Shown piece by piece: positions 42,114-50,165 of a stretch of DNA of 64,000 bases. Positions within the stretch are counted from its first letter, which is position 1, and every line of letters starts with the position of its first letter. The position numbers and the translations under genes were made by a program. The notes beneath the pieces were generated by a model. It did no database searches. It was not told where the DNA came from and saw nothing but the letters and a program-made list of their open reading frames with translations. The DNA is taken from positions 43,943 through 107,942 of the forward strand of contig NZ_JOEY01000040.1 in assembly GCF_000718165.1 (NCBI RefSeq). The letters are read 5' to 3'. This DNA comes from Streptomyces fulvoviolaceus (GTDB taxonomy: Bacteria; Actinomycetota; Actinomycetes; Streptomycetales; Streptomycetaceae).

Positions 42114-43340
42114 TCAGGGCTGCGCGAAGAGAGGGTCCCAGCGCCCGGCGGCGCCGTCGTTGCCCTCGCGGAAGCCGGTGAGCGGAACGGTCTTGTCGCT
42201 GCCGACGGTGACCAGCACGAGCCGGTTGTGGAACTCGTTCTTGTCGTCCTTCCCGATGTCCCAGGCGATGAGCTGCTTGTCGCCGACCCAGGCGAGCAGT
42301 TGCTGCCCGTGCACCTCGGTCTTCGCCCCGGTCGCGGCGTCCAGGACGTAGGAGGAGGTCTTCCACTTCTTGCCCGCGAAGTCACCGGCGACGAGCTTCC
42401 CGCTCGGCGACCTGCCCGCGTCGACGGACCACGACAGGTACTTGTCTCCCGCCGGCACGGGGACCTCCTTGCCCGTGAAGTCGTAGAACTGCTTGCCGAT
42501 GTCCCCCATGGGGTTGCCCGACCAGACGTGCCGGCCGTCGGTGGCGAGGGCGAAGTCCTGGCGGGTGTTGAGGAAGGTGCCGCCCATGGGGTCGTCGGGG
42601 TCGCTCGCGAGCTTGACCTCGGTCCAGGCGCCCTTCCCGGAGGCCACGTCGAGGACGTAGAAGCCGGTGCGGCTCGACGTCCATTCCTGGCCCCAGTCGT
42701 CGGAGCCCTCCGTCCTGACCCGCAGATCGGGGTTCTTGCCGTACGTCGTCGCGACCAGCTTGCGGCCGTCTCGGGAGAAGGCGAGCCCGCCGACCCCGTG
42801 GTCGACCGGGATCCACCGCTCGACCTTGCCGGTGGTCAGGTCGAGCAGGCCGATCCGCGAGGCGGGCAGGTCCTGTTCGAGGACGGCGGCGGTCTTCATG
42901 CCGGGGGCGACGGCGACCCAGGACCAGTCCGCGGCCTTGGCGTACTTGCCGGTCTTCGGGTTCAGCAGGTGGTAGGTGCGCTGGTAGACGGCGGTGTCCG
43001 CGGACTTCTCGACCGTCTCCGCGAGGGAGTACCCGGCCAGGGTCGTGCCCCCGGCGGAGATCTCCTCACGCGGCGGCGACTGGTCGGGGTGGGCCTTCAC
43101 GTCCTTCTTCTCCACCACGATGCCGCCGCCCGAGGGGCGTACGTCCTGCTTGCCGGAGTCCAGCAGCGGTACCGCCACCGCGACGACCACGGCCGCGGTC
43201 GCCGCGGCAGCGGCCGCGAGCCTGCGGTTGCCGCGGCGCCGACGCACGGCGAGGACGCGGTCGGCGAACCCCGCTGTCGCCGGGGTCTGTTCGGCTGCCT
43301 GCTCGCGCAGGGCGTCGCGCAACAGTTCGTCGACGTTCAC
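42114..43340 (-). CDS. Membrane-anchored beta-propeller protein, probable partner of the SigE-type sigma factor
   Basis: 408 residues, GTG at 43340 overlapping the sigma stop (GTGA). The cytoplasmic head (MNVDELLRDALREQAAEQTPATAGFADRVL, residues 1-31) is of the kind found in anti-sigma-like partners; a single transmembrane helix (LAAAAAATAAVVVAVAVPLL) follows. The rest is an extracellular WD40/propeller-like domain (GVGGLAFSRDGRKLVATTYG, FYVLDVASGKG, SYVLDAATGAK). No classical zinc H-x3-C-x2-C motif is present. It may link envelope signals to the sigma factor. Confidence 0.78.
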   Translation of the reverse strand: MNVDELLRDALREQAAEQTPATAGFADRVLAVRRRRGNRRLAAAAAATAAVVVAVAVPLLDSGKQDVRPSGGGIVVEKKDVKAHPDQSPPREEISAGGTTLAGYSLAETVEKSADTAVYQRTYHLLNPKTGKYAKAADWSWVAVAPGMKTAAVLEQDLPASRIGLLDLTTGKVERWIPVDHGVGGLAFSRDGRKLVATTYGKNPDLRVRTEGSDDWGQEWTSSRTGFYVLDVASGKGAWTEVKLASDPDDPMGGTFLNTRQDFALATDGRHVWSGNPMGDIGKQFYDFTGKEVPVPAGDKYLSWSVDAGRSPSGKLVAGDFAGKKWKTSSYVLDAATGAKTEVHGQQLLAWVGDKQLIAWDIGKDDKNEFHNRLVLVTVGSDKTVPLTGFREGNDGAAGRWDPLFAQP

Positions 43341-43897
43341 GGCCGCACCTCCACGGGCGAGTAGTCACGGGCCGCGAGCCGCTCGGCGTCGGCCGGGCCG
43401 AGGGCGGCCAGTTCGGGCGCGAGTGTGCGCAGCCGGGCCAGCGAGCGGTGGGTGGTGGACCGTACGGTGCCGACGGAGCAGCCCAGCAGTCGGGCCACGT
43501 CGGCCTCGGGCAGGTCCTCGAAGTAGCGCAGCACGAGCACGGTGCGCTGGCGTGCGGTGAGCCGGGACAGCGCCTGACGCATCACGAGGCGCAGTTCGGT
43601 CGCGGCCGCCGCGTCGGTGCCGGGCGCGCCCACCTCGGGCGGCTCGGGGACACTCACCTCCCGCCCGGGCCATTTCAGCCGCCAGCGGCTGACCTGCTGG
43701 CGGTAGAGGATCCGCCGTACATAAGCCTCGGGCTCGTCGATCCGCTGCCACCGTCCGGCCACCTTGACCAGGGCGTTCTGCAGCAGGTCCTCACCGGCGT
43801 GCCGGTCTCCCCCGCACAGCAGCACAGCGGTCTTCAGCAGGGCGGACGACCTGCTGTCCACGAAGTCCCGGAAACTCTCCAGCCCTTCGGCATTCAT
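43337..43897 (-). CDS. ECF RNA polymerase sigma factor, SigE family (TIGR02983-like)
   Basis: 186 residues, ATG at 43897 with GAGAAGG upstream. Region 2 is visible as FVDSRSSALLKTAVLLCGGDRHAGEDLLQNALVKVAGRW and region 4 as ALSRLTARQRTVLVLRYFEDLPEADVARLLGCSVGTVRSTTHRSLARLR. It is of the Streptomyces SigE-family size and is coupled to a membrane propeller protein. Target promoters unknown; it is not the cell-envelope SigE of the cwg operon on this evidence alone. Confidence 0.9.
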   Translation of the reverse strand: MNAEGLESFRDFVDSRSSALLKTAVLLCGGDRHAGEDLLQNALVKVAGRWQRIDEPEAYVRRILYRQQVSRWRLKWPGREVSVPEPPEVGAPGTDAAAATELRLVMRQALSRLTARQRTVLVLRYFEDLPEADVARLLGCSVGTVRSTTHRSLARLRTLAPELAALGPADAERLAARDYSPVEVRP

Positions 43898-43984
43898 CGT
43901 CACCTTCTCTTCCCCGACGGCGCCGGTGCCCCGCCCCTCTGCCCCTTGTGACGCGTGCCGGTACCCACCGCTATGCCACCACGA

Positions 43985-44029
43985 CGAAAAAAAGTCGCCG
44001 TAGAAGACCACAGCCTTCTACGGCGACTT
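43985..44029 (-). terminator. Strong rho-independent terminator (minus strand)
   Basis: A perfect 15-bp stem (43992-44006 with 44015-44029; AAGTCGCCGTAGAAG / CTTCTACGGCGACTT) with an 8-base loop. On the minus strand it is followed by a run of seven T, a rare classic intrinsic terminator in this GC-rich genome. It ends transcription of the 74-residue secreted peptide gene before the sigma factor gene. Confidence 0.9.
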
Positions 44030-44039
44030 CTCGTGCGCG

Positions 44040-44264
44040 TCAGCTCCAGGTGTACCCGTCGCCGATCAGCAGTACGTGCTCCAGTACGTCCTCCATCGGA
44101 TCGTCGACCTGGCCGACGTTGACCAGTCCGATCCGGGGGCCGTTGTGCGAGGCCGTGTTGGTCTCGTCGGCGTACGCGCTCCCGGCCGGCAGCCAGCAGG
44201 CCACCGCCAGGGTCAGCACTCCGGTCAGCCAGCGCGCCACGGTTCTCGCCCGCTCGTTCCTCAT
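44040..44264 (-). CDS. Small secreted protein (74 aa)
   Basis: ATG at 44264 behind GAGGGG. The signal peptide MRNERARTVARWLTGVLTLAVACWLPAGSAYA cleaves near AYA, leaving a mature peptide of about 42 residues (DETNTASHNGPRIGLV...GDGYTWS), acidic and without cysteines. It is flanked by its own strong terminator, so it forms a single-gene unit between dapD and sigE-like. Unassigned; the gene looks genuine from RBS, signal and terminator. Confidence 0.75.
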   Translation of the reverse strand: MRNERARTVARWLTGVLTLAVACWLPAGSAYADETNTASHNGPRIGLVNVGQVDDPMEDVLEHVLLIGDGYTWS

Positions 44265-44378
44265 CGCTCGGCCCCTCGTTCGTCGTTTCGGCGTCTGATC
44301 GGACACTGCGTCCACCCGTTCATCTGCCGAAACGACCTCGAGGTCACGCTGAGTAACCCGTACGTGATCTTGGAGCGC

Positions 44379-45368
44379 TCAGTTGTGGCTGTGCAGGATC
44401 TCGTTCAGGCCGCCCCACACCGCGTTGTTCGGGCGGGCCTCGACCGTGCCCGTGACCGAGTTGCGGCGGAAGAGGATGTTCGAGGCGCCGGAGAGTTCGC
44501 GGGCCTTGACGATCTGGCCGTCGGGCATGGTGACGCGGGTGCCGGCGGTGACGTACAGACCGGCCTCGACGACGCACTCGTCGCCGAGCGCGATGCCGAC
44601 GCCCGCCTCGGCGCCCACCAGGCAGCGCTCACCGATGGTGATACGGACGTTGCCGCCGCCGGACAGCGTGCCCATGGTGGAGGCGCCGCCGCCGATGTCG
44701 GAGCCGTCACCGACCACGACGCCGGCCGAGATGCGGCCCTCGACCATCGAGGTGCCGAGCGTGCCGGCGTTGAAGTTGACGAAGCCCTCGTGCATGACGG
44801 TGGTGCCCTCGGCGAGGTGCGCGCCCAGGCGGACCCGGTCGGCGTCGGCGATGCGGACGCCCTTCGGGGCGACGTAGTCGGTCATGCGCGGGAACTTGTC
44901 GATGCTCGTCACGGCGAGGTGCAGGCCCTCGGCGCGGGCGTTCAGCCGCACCTTCTCGATGTCGTCGACGGCGACCGGGCCGAGCGAGGTCCAGGCGACG
45001 TTGGCGAGGAAGCCGAACATGCCGTCCAGGCTCTGGCCGTGCGGCTGGACCAGCCGGTGCGAGAGGAGGTGGAGGCGCAGGTAGACGTCGTGCGCGTCGA
45101 TCGGCTTCTCGTCGAGGGAGGAGATGACCGTACGGACCGCGACCACCTCGACGCCACGGCGGGCGTCCGGGCCGATCGCCTTCGCCGCACCGTCACCGAG
45201 CAGGTCGACGGCCTGCTCGGCGGAGAGCCGTTCGGTGCCGGACGGGCCGGGCTCGACGGAGAGCTCGGGCGCGGGGAACCAGGTGTCGAGAACAGTGCCG
45301 TCGGCGGCGACGGTGGCGAGCCCGGCGGCAACAGCGCCGGTGGTACGGGGTGCAGTCGTGTCGGTCAT
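44379..45368 (-). CDS. dapD: Tetrahydrodipicolinate N-succinyltransferase
   Basis: 329 residues, start ATG at 45368. It transfers succinate to tetrahydrodipicolinate in the succinylase route to diaminopimelate/lysine. The actinobacterial long form has an N-terminal alpha/beta domain (residues 1-150) then left-handed beta-helix hexapeptide repeats ([46 protein letters not shown] region), followed by ISIGERC-like [23 protein letters not shown] and a C-terminal [16 protein letters not shown]. Together with dapA at 41214 it marks a lysine-pathway locus. Confidence 0.93.
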   Translation of the reverse strand: MTDTTAPRTTGAVAAGLATVAADGTVLDTWFPAPELSVEPGPSGTERLSAEQAVDLLGDGAAKAIGPDARRGVEVVAVRTVISSLDEKPIDAHDVYLRLHLLSHRLVQPHGQSLDGMFGFLANVAWTSLGPVAVDDIEKVRLNARAEGLHLAVTSIDKFPRMTDYVAPKGVRIADADRVRLGAHLAEGTTVMHEGFVNFNAGTLGTSMVEGRISAGVVVGDGSDIGGGASTMGTLSGGGNVRITIGERCLVGAEAGVGIALGDECVVEAGLYVTAGTRVTMPDGQIVKARELSGASNILFRRNSVTGTVEARPNNAVWGGLNEILHSHN

Positions 45369-45480
45369 GAGGGCAACCTAACCGGCGGGGGGCCGGGGAT
45401 GCGAACCAGCGGGCGGGGCGTCTCGGGTGGTGGGCGGCCCGCACTCCCCCGCGGTACGGGCCGCCCAGGCCACAGCGGTG

Positions 45481-45870
45481 TCAGGTGCGGTCGCCGGCCT
45501 CATCGCGGTAGAGGGAGGCCATCCCCTTGGCGGGCATCAGGTCGCTGTTCGGGAGGTCGCTGATCGCGCTGTAGTCGTTCCGCGCCTGGGTCCTTGACCT
45601 GATGTCCTTGACGGCGTTCCGCTCGCGCAGCACCTTCGGCGTCTGCTCCCCGTCGGCCGGCAGGGCGGCCATGACCTGGTACATCCTGCGCGGCGAGCGC
45701 TGGGTGACGTCGTCGGCCGCGCTGTCACCGAGGCGGCGGGCCGCGTACCGGTGGATGTCGGGCGCGTACCGGTCGCAGAGCCGGGCGAACAGCTCCGGTT
45801 GCCCGAGTGACTGCGCGACGATCTCCGCGTCGTCCGCCGTCCGCGCCGTGGACGGAGGTGGTCCGCTCAC
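45481..45870 (-). pseudogene. ECF sigma factor remnant fused to an unrelated tail
   Basis: GTG at 45870. The first about 54 residues (TADDAEIVAQSLGQPELFARLCDRYAPDIHRYAARRLGDSAADDVT) are a recognisable ECF sigma region 2 start, normally followed by ETFLxAF. Here the next residues are QRSPRRMYQVMAALPADGEQT..., unrelated, and the protein ends at 129 residues without region 4. The tail (NAVKDIRSRTQARNDYSAISDLPNSDL) looks like the C-terminus of another protein. Most simply, a deletion joined the head of a sigma gene to the tail of its neighbour. It cannot act as a complete sigma factor. Confidence 0.72.
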
Positions 45871-45946
45871 AAGCGGTCCCCTGGTTCGTCAGTGCGCGCG
45901 TGTCACCTCCTGTTCCCCGATGGGCGCAGAAGAGTTCACGGTGCGG

Positions 45947-45991
45947 GGCCAGGGAAAACAAGGCCGGGGAAAACAGGGCCGGGGAAAACAG
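45947..45991. repeat. Three 15-bp tandem repeats
   Basis: The unit ggccggggaaaacag occurs three times (first copy ggccagggaaaacaa), between the sigma remnant and the TetR gene. Non-coding as far as seen; it ends 11 bp before the TetR stop region. Confidence 0.85.
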
Positions 45992-46002
45992 GGAAGCGGG
46001 CG

Positions 46003-46539
46003 TCAGGACATCACGCGCCCCAGCACCTCCCGCGCATACCCCTCGTCGTACGGCGTCCCCGTCAGCAGCACCTGCAGAAAGATCCCGTCCATCAGCGCGA
46101 CGAGTGCCCGTGCGGTCACCGGGTCCGTGCGCCGGGAGAGCTGCTCGGTGAGGTCGTCGGCCCACTCGGCGGCGACGGGGCGCAGGGCGGGGCGGCGCAG
46201 GGCGGCGAGATAGAGCTCGTACTCCAGCTCGACGCCCGCGCGGTCGCCGCTCAGCCACTCGCCCAGGATCCGGGCGAGGTCCGCGGCCAGGTCGCCCCGG
46301 GGGTCGTCGAGGGCACCGTGCGCGGCGACGGCCTTGGCGCAGCTCTCGTTCGCCTGCCGCAGGGCCGCGACCATCAGCTCGTCGAGGGTCTTGAAGTGGT
46401 ACGTCGTGGAGCCGAGCGGCACATCGGCCTCGGCGGCGACGGTGCGGTGGCTCAGTCCCGCCAGGCCCTTCTCCCGCACGACCCGGATGGCCGCGTCGAT
46501 GATCCGCTGCCGGCGCTCGGGGTCGTAGCGACGGGCCAT
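46003..46539 (-). CDS. TetR-family repressor for the SMR pump
   Basis: 178 residues, ATG at 46539 sharing one base with the stop of the SMR gene (TGATG). HTH: LSHRTVAAEADVPLGSTTYHFKTLDELMVAAL (residues about 29-60). The ligand domain is helical. It is cotranscribed downstream of the pump; the direct repeats at 46859-46900 upstream of the pump are the likely operator. Confidence 0.9.
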   Translation of the reverse strand: MARRYDPERRQRIIDAAIRVVREKGLAGLSHRTVAAEADVPLGSTTYHFKTLDELMVAALRQANESCAKAVAAHGALDDPRGDLAADLARILGEWLSGDRAGVELEYELYLAALRRPALRPVAAEWADDLTEQLSRRTDPVTARALVALMDGIFLQVLLTGTPYDEGYAREVLGRVMS

Positions 46540-46859
46540 CAGTGCGCTCCGCCCACGTTCAGCACGACCACGCCGCCGATGATCAGCGCGATGCCGGCGA
46601 CCTTGGCGGCGTTCATGCCCTCCCCGAGGAACACCATGCCGATGGCCGCGATGACGGCGGTGCCGACGCCGGCCCAGATCGCGTAGGCCGTGCCGACCGA
46701 CACGGACTTCAGGGTCTGCGCGAGCAGCGCGAAGGCGATGACGTACCCGAGAACGGTGACCAGCGAGGGCCACAGCCTGCTGAAGCCGTCGCTGTACTTC
46801 ATGGCGGTCGTGGCGGCGACCTCTGCGGCTATGGCTCCGGCGAGCAGCACGTATCCCAT
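46539..46859 (-). CDS. Small multidrug resistance (SMR) efflux protein
   Basis: 106 residues, exactly the SMR length, ATG at 46859. Four helices: GYVLLAGAIAAEVAATTAMKYS with the essential membrane-embedded Glu (E13, equivalent of EmrE E14), then LWPSLVTVLGYVIAFALLAQTL, GTAYAIWAGVGTAVIAAIGMVFLGE and AAKVAGIALIIGGVVVLNVGG. It exports quaternary ammonium or guanidinium-type cations. Coupled to the TetR regulator. A partner SMR subunit is not present, so it probably works as a homodimer. Confidence 0.92.
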   Translation of the reverse strand: MGYVLLAGAIAAEVAATTAMKYSDGFSRLWPSLVTVLGYVIAFALLAQTLKSVSVGTAYAIWAGVGTAVIAAIGMVFLGEGMNAAKVAGIALIIGGVVVLNVGGAH

Positions 46860-46900
46860 GCGTACGAGTGTACACATCGTTGCGTACGGGTGTACATATC
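46859..46900. promoter_or_regulatory. Two 20-bp direct repeats, likely TetR operator
   Basis: TGCGTACGAGTGTACACATC (46859-46878) and TGCGTACGGGTGTACATATC (46881-46900) differ at only two positions and are 22 bp apart start to start. Each contains the symmetric GTGTACA(C/T). The array overlaps the SMR start codon, a good position for repression. Confidence 0.72.
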
Positions 46901-46989
46901 AGTGTTCCCACAGCACGCTCCCGGCCGCTCCCACGCTTCGAGCAACGCGCGCAGAACACGTTCCGCCCGTTGCGCCGTAACGCTGAGCG

Positions 46990-47436
46990 CCTACCGACGA
47001 ACGACACCGACGGCGGTGAGACCGGCGGCGACATCCGCCAGGCCTACCTCTACAACTCCGCACGGGTGGGCTTCACTTCACGCGGCAGCGCCACGGCGAC
47101 GACGGCACCAGCCAGGCCTCGGTCGTCAACTCCTTCGTGGACTCGATCCTCGCGGCGCAGTCCGACGCCAACGTGATCGTGCTCGGCGACCTGAACGACT
47201 ACCAGTTCTCGACCACGCTCTCCACGCTGAAGGGCGGGGTGCTGACCAACTTGGTGGACACGCTGCCGGCCTCGCAGCAGTACACGTACGTCCACGACGG
47301 CAACTCGCAGGTGCTCGACCACACCCTGGTCAGCTCGTCGATCACGTCGTACGACTACGACATCGCGCACATCAACAGCGAGTTCTCGGGCCAGACCAGC
47401 GACCACGACCCGCAGGTCGCCCGGATCACGCCCTGA
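46990..47436 (+). pseudogene. Decayed ExeM-like nuclease gene
   Basis: The first frame (from about 46999) reads NDTDGGETGGDIRQAYLYNSARVGFTSRGS, matching [29 protein letters not shown] of the intact nuclease at 35201-37030. Then homology jumps to another frame from about 47100: GTSQASVVNSFVDSILAAQSDANVIVLGDLNDYQF..., running to SDHDPQVARITP and stop at 47436. About 80 residues between the two blocks are missing, including the HFNSKGG catalytic region, and no N-terminal half precedes it. So only the C-terminal third remains, with an internal deletion and frame change: a pseudogene. Confidence 0.85.
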
Positions 47437-48445
47437 ACTCGGAGGTCGTGAACGACGGGGCCGCCGACACGGGCCCCGGTTCGCGCACCCGCGCCAGGCG
47501 GTCGAGCATCCGCCGCTTGGCGTGGGCGGCGCGGCGCAGGGCCGCCACCCTGCGGTAGTGGAGCAGTTCGGCCGGGTCGGGCCGGACCGCTCCACTCAGT
47601 TCGTATCCGTTGCGGACCAGCCGGTCGCCCAACACGGCGTCGCACAGCCGTATCTGATCGGGCGTCAGCCGCTGCTGCCAACTGCCCGCCCGGGTGGTGT
47701 CGAGGGCGCCGTGGGTGCGCCGGTGCCAGGTCTTGCGGGCGGGTACGGCCTTTTCGGCCACCCGGCGCGGCTCGGTCATCCCGGGGTCGTACTCCTCGCC
47801 CAAATAGCGGCACAGCTCCCGCAGTTGGGGCTCCGGGTGGGCCACCAGGTCCTCGAAGCGCAGCTCGTGCCAGCTGTCCGGGCCCAGCCTGCGGGCGTAC
47901 CGCCGCGTCACGTCCATCACCTGCGCCCAGGTGGCGACGGCCTCGTGGAAGCCGCGGTGCCACCAGGGCATCCCCATGAGCGATGCGACGCAGTCGCGCC
48001 CGTCGCGGACGAGGTGCACGAACTGGGCGTCCGGGAAGAGCCGCAGGATCTCCTCGACGTGCAGGGCGTACGCCGGCCGCTTGTCACCCCAGCGCACTTT
48101 GCCGTGCCGTTCCGCGTACGACCTGAGGGTGATCCCCAGTGCCGAGCCGAGCGTGGGCGGCCCGCCCTCGATCCGCTCGGCCACGGTGTCGGCATCCAGC
48201 CCCAGCTCGTCGAACCGGGTCTCCTTCCGCCCGGTGATCCACGCGGCGAGCCCGGCCCGGTTGCCCGGGTCCCGCAGGTCGCCGAAGCGCAGCCGGCCCT
48301 CGTAGGCGGGCAGCACGAAGCGGGTCTCCGGGGGCAGGGCGATACGCGGGTGCGCGTGCAGCATGAGCTGCAGCAGGGTGGTCCCGGAGCGGGGACAGCC
48401 GAGCACGAAGACGGGTCGTACGGAGGTAGGTGCAGAGGTAGCCAC
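47426..48445 (-). CDS. PAPS-dependent sulfotransferase family protein
   Basis: 339 residues, GTG start at 48445. The 5'-phosphosulfate binding loop is GCPRSGTTLLQLML near the N-terminus; FVHLVRDGRDCVASLMG is the 3'-phosphate motif, and WHELRFEDLVAHPEPQLRELCRYLG is the conserved RYEDL-type block. It transfers sulfate to an unknown acceptor (lipid, sugar or phenol). Its end overlaps the nuclease pseudogene by 11 bp. No sulfate-activation genes nearby. Confidence 0.88.
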   Translation of the reverse strand: MATSAPTSVRPVFVLGCPRSGTTLLQLMLHAHPRIALPPETRFVLPAYEGRLRFGDLRDPGNRAGLAAWITGRKETRFDELGLDADTVAERIEGGPPTLGSALGITLRSYAERHGKVRWGDKRPAYALHVEEILRLFPDAQFVHLVRDGRDCVASLMGMPWWHRGFHEAVATWAQVMDVTRRYARRLGPDSWHELRFEDLVAHPEPQLRELCRYLGEEYDPGMTEPRRVAEKAVPARKTWHRRTHGALDTTRAGSWQQRLTPDQIRLCDAVLGDRLVRNGYELSGAVRPDPAELLHYRRVAALRRAAHAKRRMLDRLARVREPGPVSAAPSFTTSEFRA

Positions 48446-48663
48446 ACCGCCACGCTGCCGCCACGGGATGAGCCGGGACTGGGAGCACCCTGAGAAAGGA
48501 ATGTGGAAAGCGCCCGAAAGGTCGGCCGGATTGGGCCAGGATTGTGGAAACCGCTCGCTTCAAAGGGCTGCTCACGACCCTCGGTAACCACTAGTGTTTC
48601 ACCGTTCACATACCGCGCCATCACAGCCGCGGCCATCGTCAGGCGCCGCTGGAGGAACAGCGC
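48446..48663. other. Intergenic region between sulfotransferase and AbfB-domain protein
   Basis: Divergent spacer. CACTAGTGTTTCACCG near 48590-48605 is a local AT-rich candidate -10 region for the rightward gene. No repeat seen. Confidence 0.3.
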
Positions 48664-49479
48664 ATGCCCGAAAGCAAGTCCCAGCCGCCTCAGGAGCACC
48701 CCTGGGAGAACGGCTGGACCCAGGACACCTCCCGGACACCCGGCACGCGCAGGCTCTATCTGGCCGGGGCGCTGGCGGTGGCCACGATCGTCGCGTGCGT
48801 CGCGGCAATAGCCGTGACGGAGAATGATCCTGACGATCCGTCAGGATCGCCGCGGAACGACGGCGCGGGACTGATCTCCTTCGCCTCGCCGTCCACCGCG
48901 ACCACCCCGCCCCCCGGCAAGGCCGGCCTGGCATCCTTACCGGCCACCACCCGGGCCCCCGGCCAGCACGGCTCGACGCCCTCCGCCACGGTCACCGCCT
49001 CCGCGAAGCCGCCCAAGTCGTCGCCTTCCAGGAGCAGTTCGGCCAAGCCGAAGCCCACCACCACCTGGCGCTCGGTCCGCTCGGTCAACTACCCCGACCG
49101 CTACTGGCACGTGAGCGACAGCACCGTGCGGCTGGACGCGCCCCGCGGCTCGGAATCCCGCGAGGACTCCACCTTCAAACTGGTCAAGGGGCTGGCCAAC
49201 AGCTCCTGTTACTCCTTCGCCACGCACGACGGCAAGTACCTGCGCCACCGCAACTTCGTCCTGCGCACCGACCGCGGCGACGGCTCGTCCGTCTTCAAGA
49301 AGGACGCCACCTTCTGCCCCCGCTCCTCCTCCTACTCCGGCGCGGTCACCCTGGAGTCGGTGAACTACCCGGGCTACTTCCTCCGCCACCGCGACTTCGT
49401 GCTCCGCCTCGAACGCTTCGAGTACAGCTCCCTGTACCAGGCGGACTCGGCGTTCCGGCTGGTGGGCGGGCTGGACTGA
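48664..49479 (+). CDS. Membrane-anchored AbfB (arabinofuranose-binding) domain protein
   Basis: 271 residues, ATG at 48664 with GGAGGAAC. A cytoplasmic lead (1-29), one transmembrane helix (LYLAGALAVATIVACVAAIAV, about 30-50), then a Ser/Thr/Pro-rich stalk (about 55-135) and a beta-trefoil AbfB/CBM42 domain (about 136-271). The trefoil repeats are visible as SVNYPDRYWHVSDSTVRLD, THDGKYLRHRNFVLRTD and SVNYPGYFLRHRDFVLRLE. Without a catalytic domain it can only bind, presumably arabinan side chains of plant cell wall, keeping cells or enzymes near the substrate. It fits with the pectin theme of the window. Confidence 0.85.
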   Translation: MPESKSQPPQEHPWENGWTQDTSRTPGTRRLYLAGALAVATIVACVAAIAVTENDPDDPSGSPRNDGAGLISFASPSTATTPPPGKAGLASLPATTRAPGQHGSTPSATVTASAKPPKSSPSRSSSAKPKPTTTWRSVRSVNYPDRYWHVSDSTVRLDAPRGSESREDSTFKLVKGLANSSCYSFATHDGKYLRHRNFVLRTDRGDGSSVFKKDATFCPRSSSYSGAVTLESVNYPGYFLRHRDFVLRLERFEYSSLYQADSAFRLVGGLD

Positions 49480-49832
49480 GACCACACCGGACACACCTAC
49501 GCGTCCCGGAAGGCGACGGGTGACGCCCCGGGCCGCAGCACGCCGCGGATTCCGCTCGCCCATAGCCGCCTGGTCGTAGGCGGCACGGTCGGAAGTACAG
49601 CCGGTCCTCGACGGCCTTCCGGTCCCGCACCAGCGTGCTGCGTTTTCTGGGGGATGGCCCCCGCCCCCCCTGGAGATCCCGCTGGGCGCGGACCGGTCCG
49701 ACCGGATGACGCCTTCACGCTCCTTCTCTGGGGGGAGCTCCTGCCAACCGGGCATCCGCGCACAGCGAAACGGCCCCGCCTTGAGGCGGGGCCGTTTCGA
49801 TCATGCGCGTGAGGTCTCGGTGACCGAACGGC
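49480..49832. other. Long intergenic region; no gene seen
   Basis: Convergent gap between the AbfB gene and the suf genes. It includes G-runs and short inverted patches (ctgggggatggcccccgcccccc near 49647-49670) and the suf terminator at 49766-49799. A rightward frame ending in a stop near 49709 reads WRSRWARTGPTG at its end and might be a fragment of a lost gene; I cannot support it as coding. Confidence 0.5.
49766..49799 (-). terminator. Terminator of the suf operon
   Basis: A perfect 15-bp stem CGAAACGGCCCCGCC/GGCGGGGCCGTTTCG with a 4-base loop, 33 bp downstream of the last suf-linked gene. It can work in both directions. Confidence 0.85.
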
Positions 49833-50165
49833 TCAGACGTTGAACCCCAACGCCCGAAGCTGCTCGCGTCCGTCGTCCGTGATCTTGTCCGGGCCCCACG
49901 GCGGCATCCAGACCCAGTTGATGCGGAGCTCGTTGACGAGGCCGTCCGTGGCGGACTTGGCCTGGTCCTCGATGACGTCCGTCAGCGGGCAGGCCGCCGA
50001 GGTCAGGGTCATGTCGATGGTCGCGATGTTCGCGTCGTCGATGTGGATGCCGTAGATCAGGCCGAGGTTGACGACGTCGATGCCCAGTTCGGGGTCGACG
50101 ACGTCGTACAGGGCCTCGCGGACCTCTTCCTCAGAGGCCGGCTTCATCTCGATGGTCTCGCTCAT
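49833..50165 (-). CDS. MIP18/DUF59 Fe-S assembly protein (SufT-like)
   Basis: 110 residues, ATG at 50165 overlapping sufU's stop (ATGA). The DUF59 core reads LYDVVDPELGIDVVNLGLIYGI, with the conserved Cys in TSAACPLTDVIEDQ and WVWMPPWGPDKITDDGREQL at the end. In SUF operons this protein helps load or transfer clusters onto target proteins. Last gene of the suf operon, before the 49766 terminator. Confidence 0.9.
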   Translation of the reverse strand: MSETIEMKPASEEEVREALYDVVDPELGIDVVNLGLIYGIHIDDANIATIDMTLTSAACPLTDVIEDQAKSATDGLVNELRINWVWMPPWGPDKITDDGREQLRALGFNV

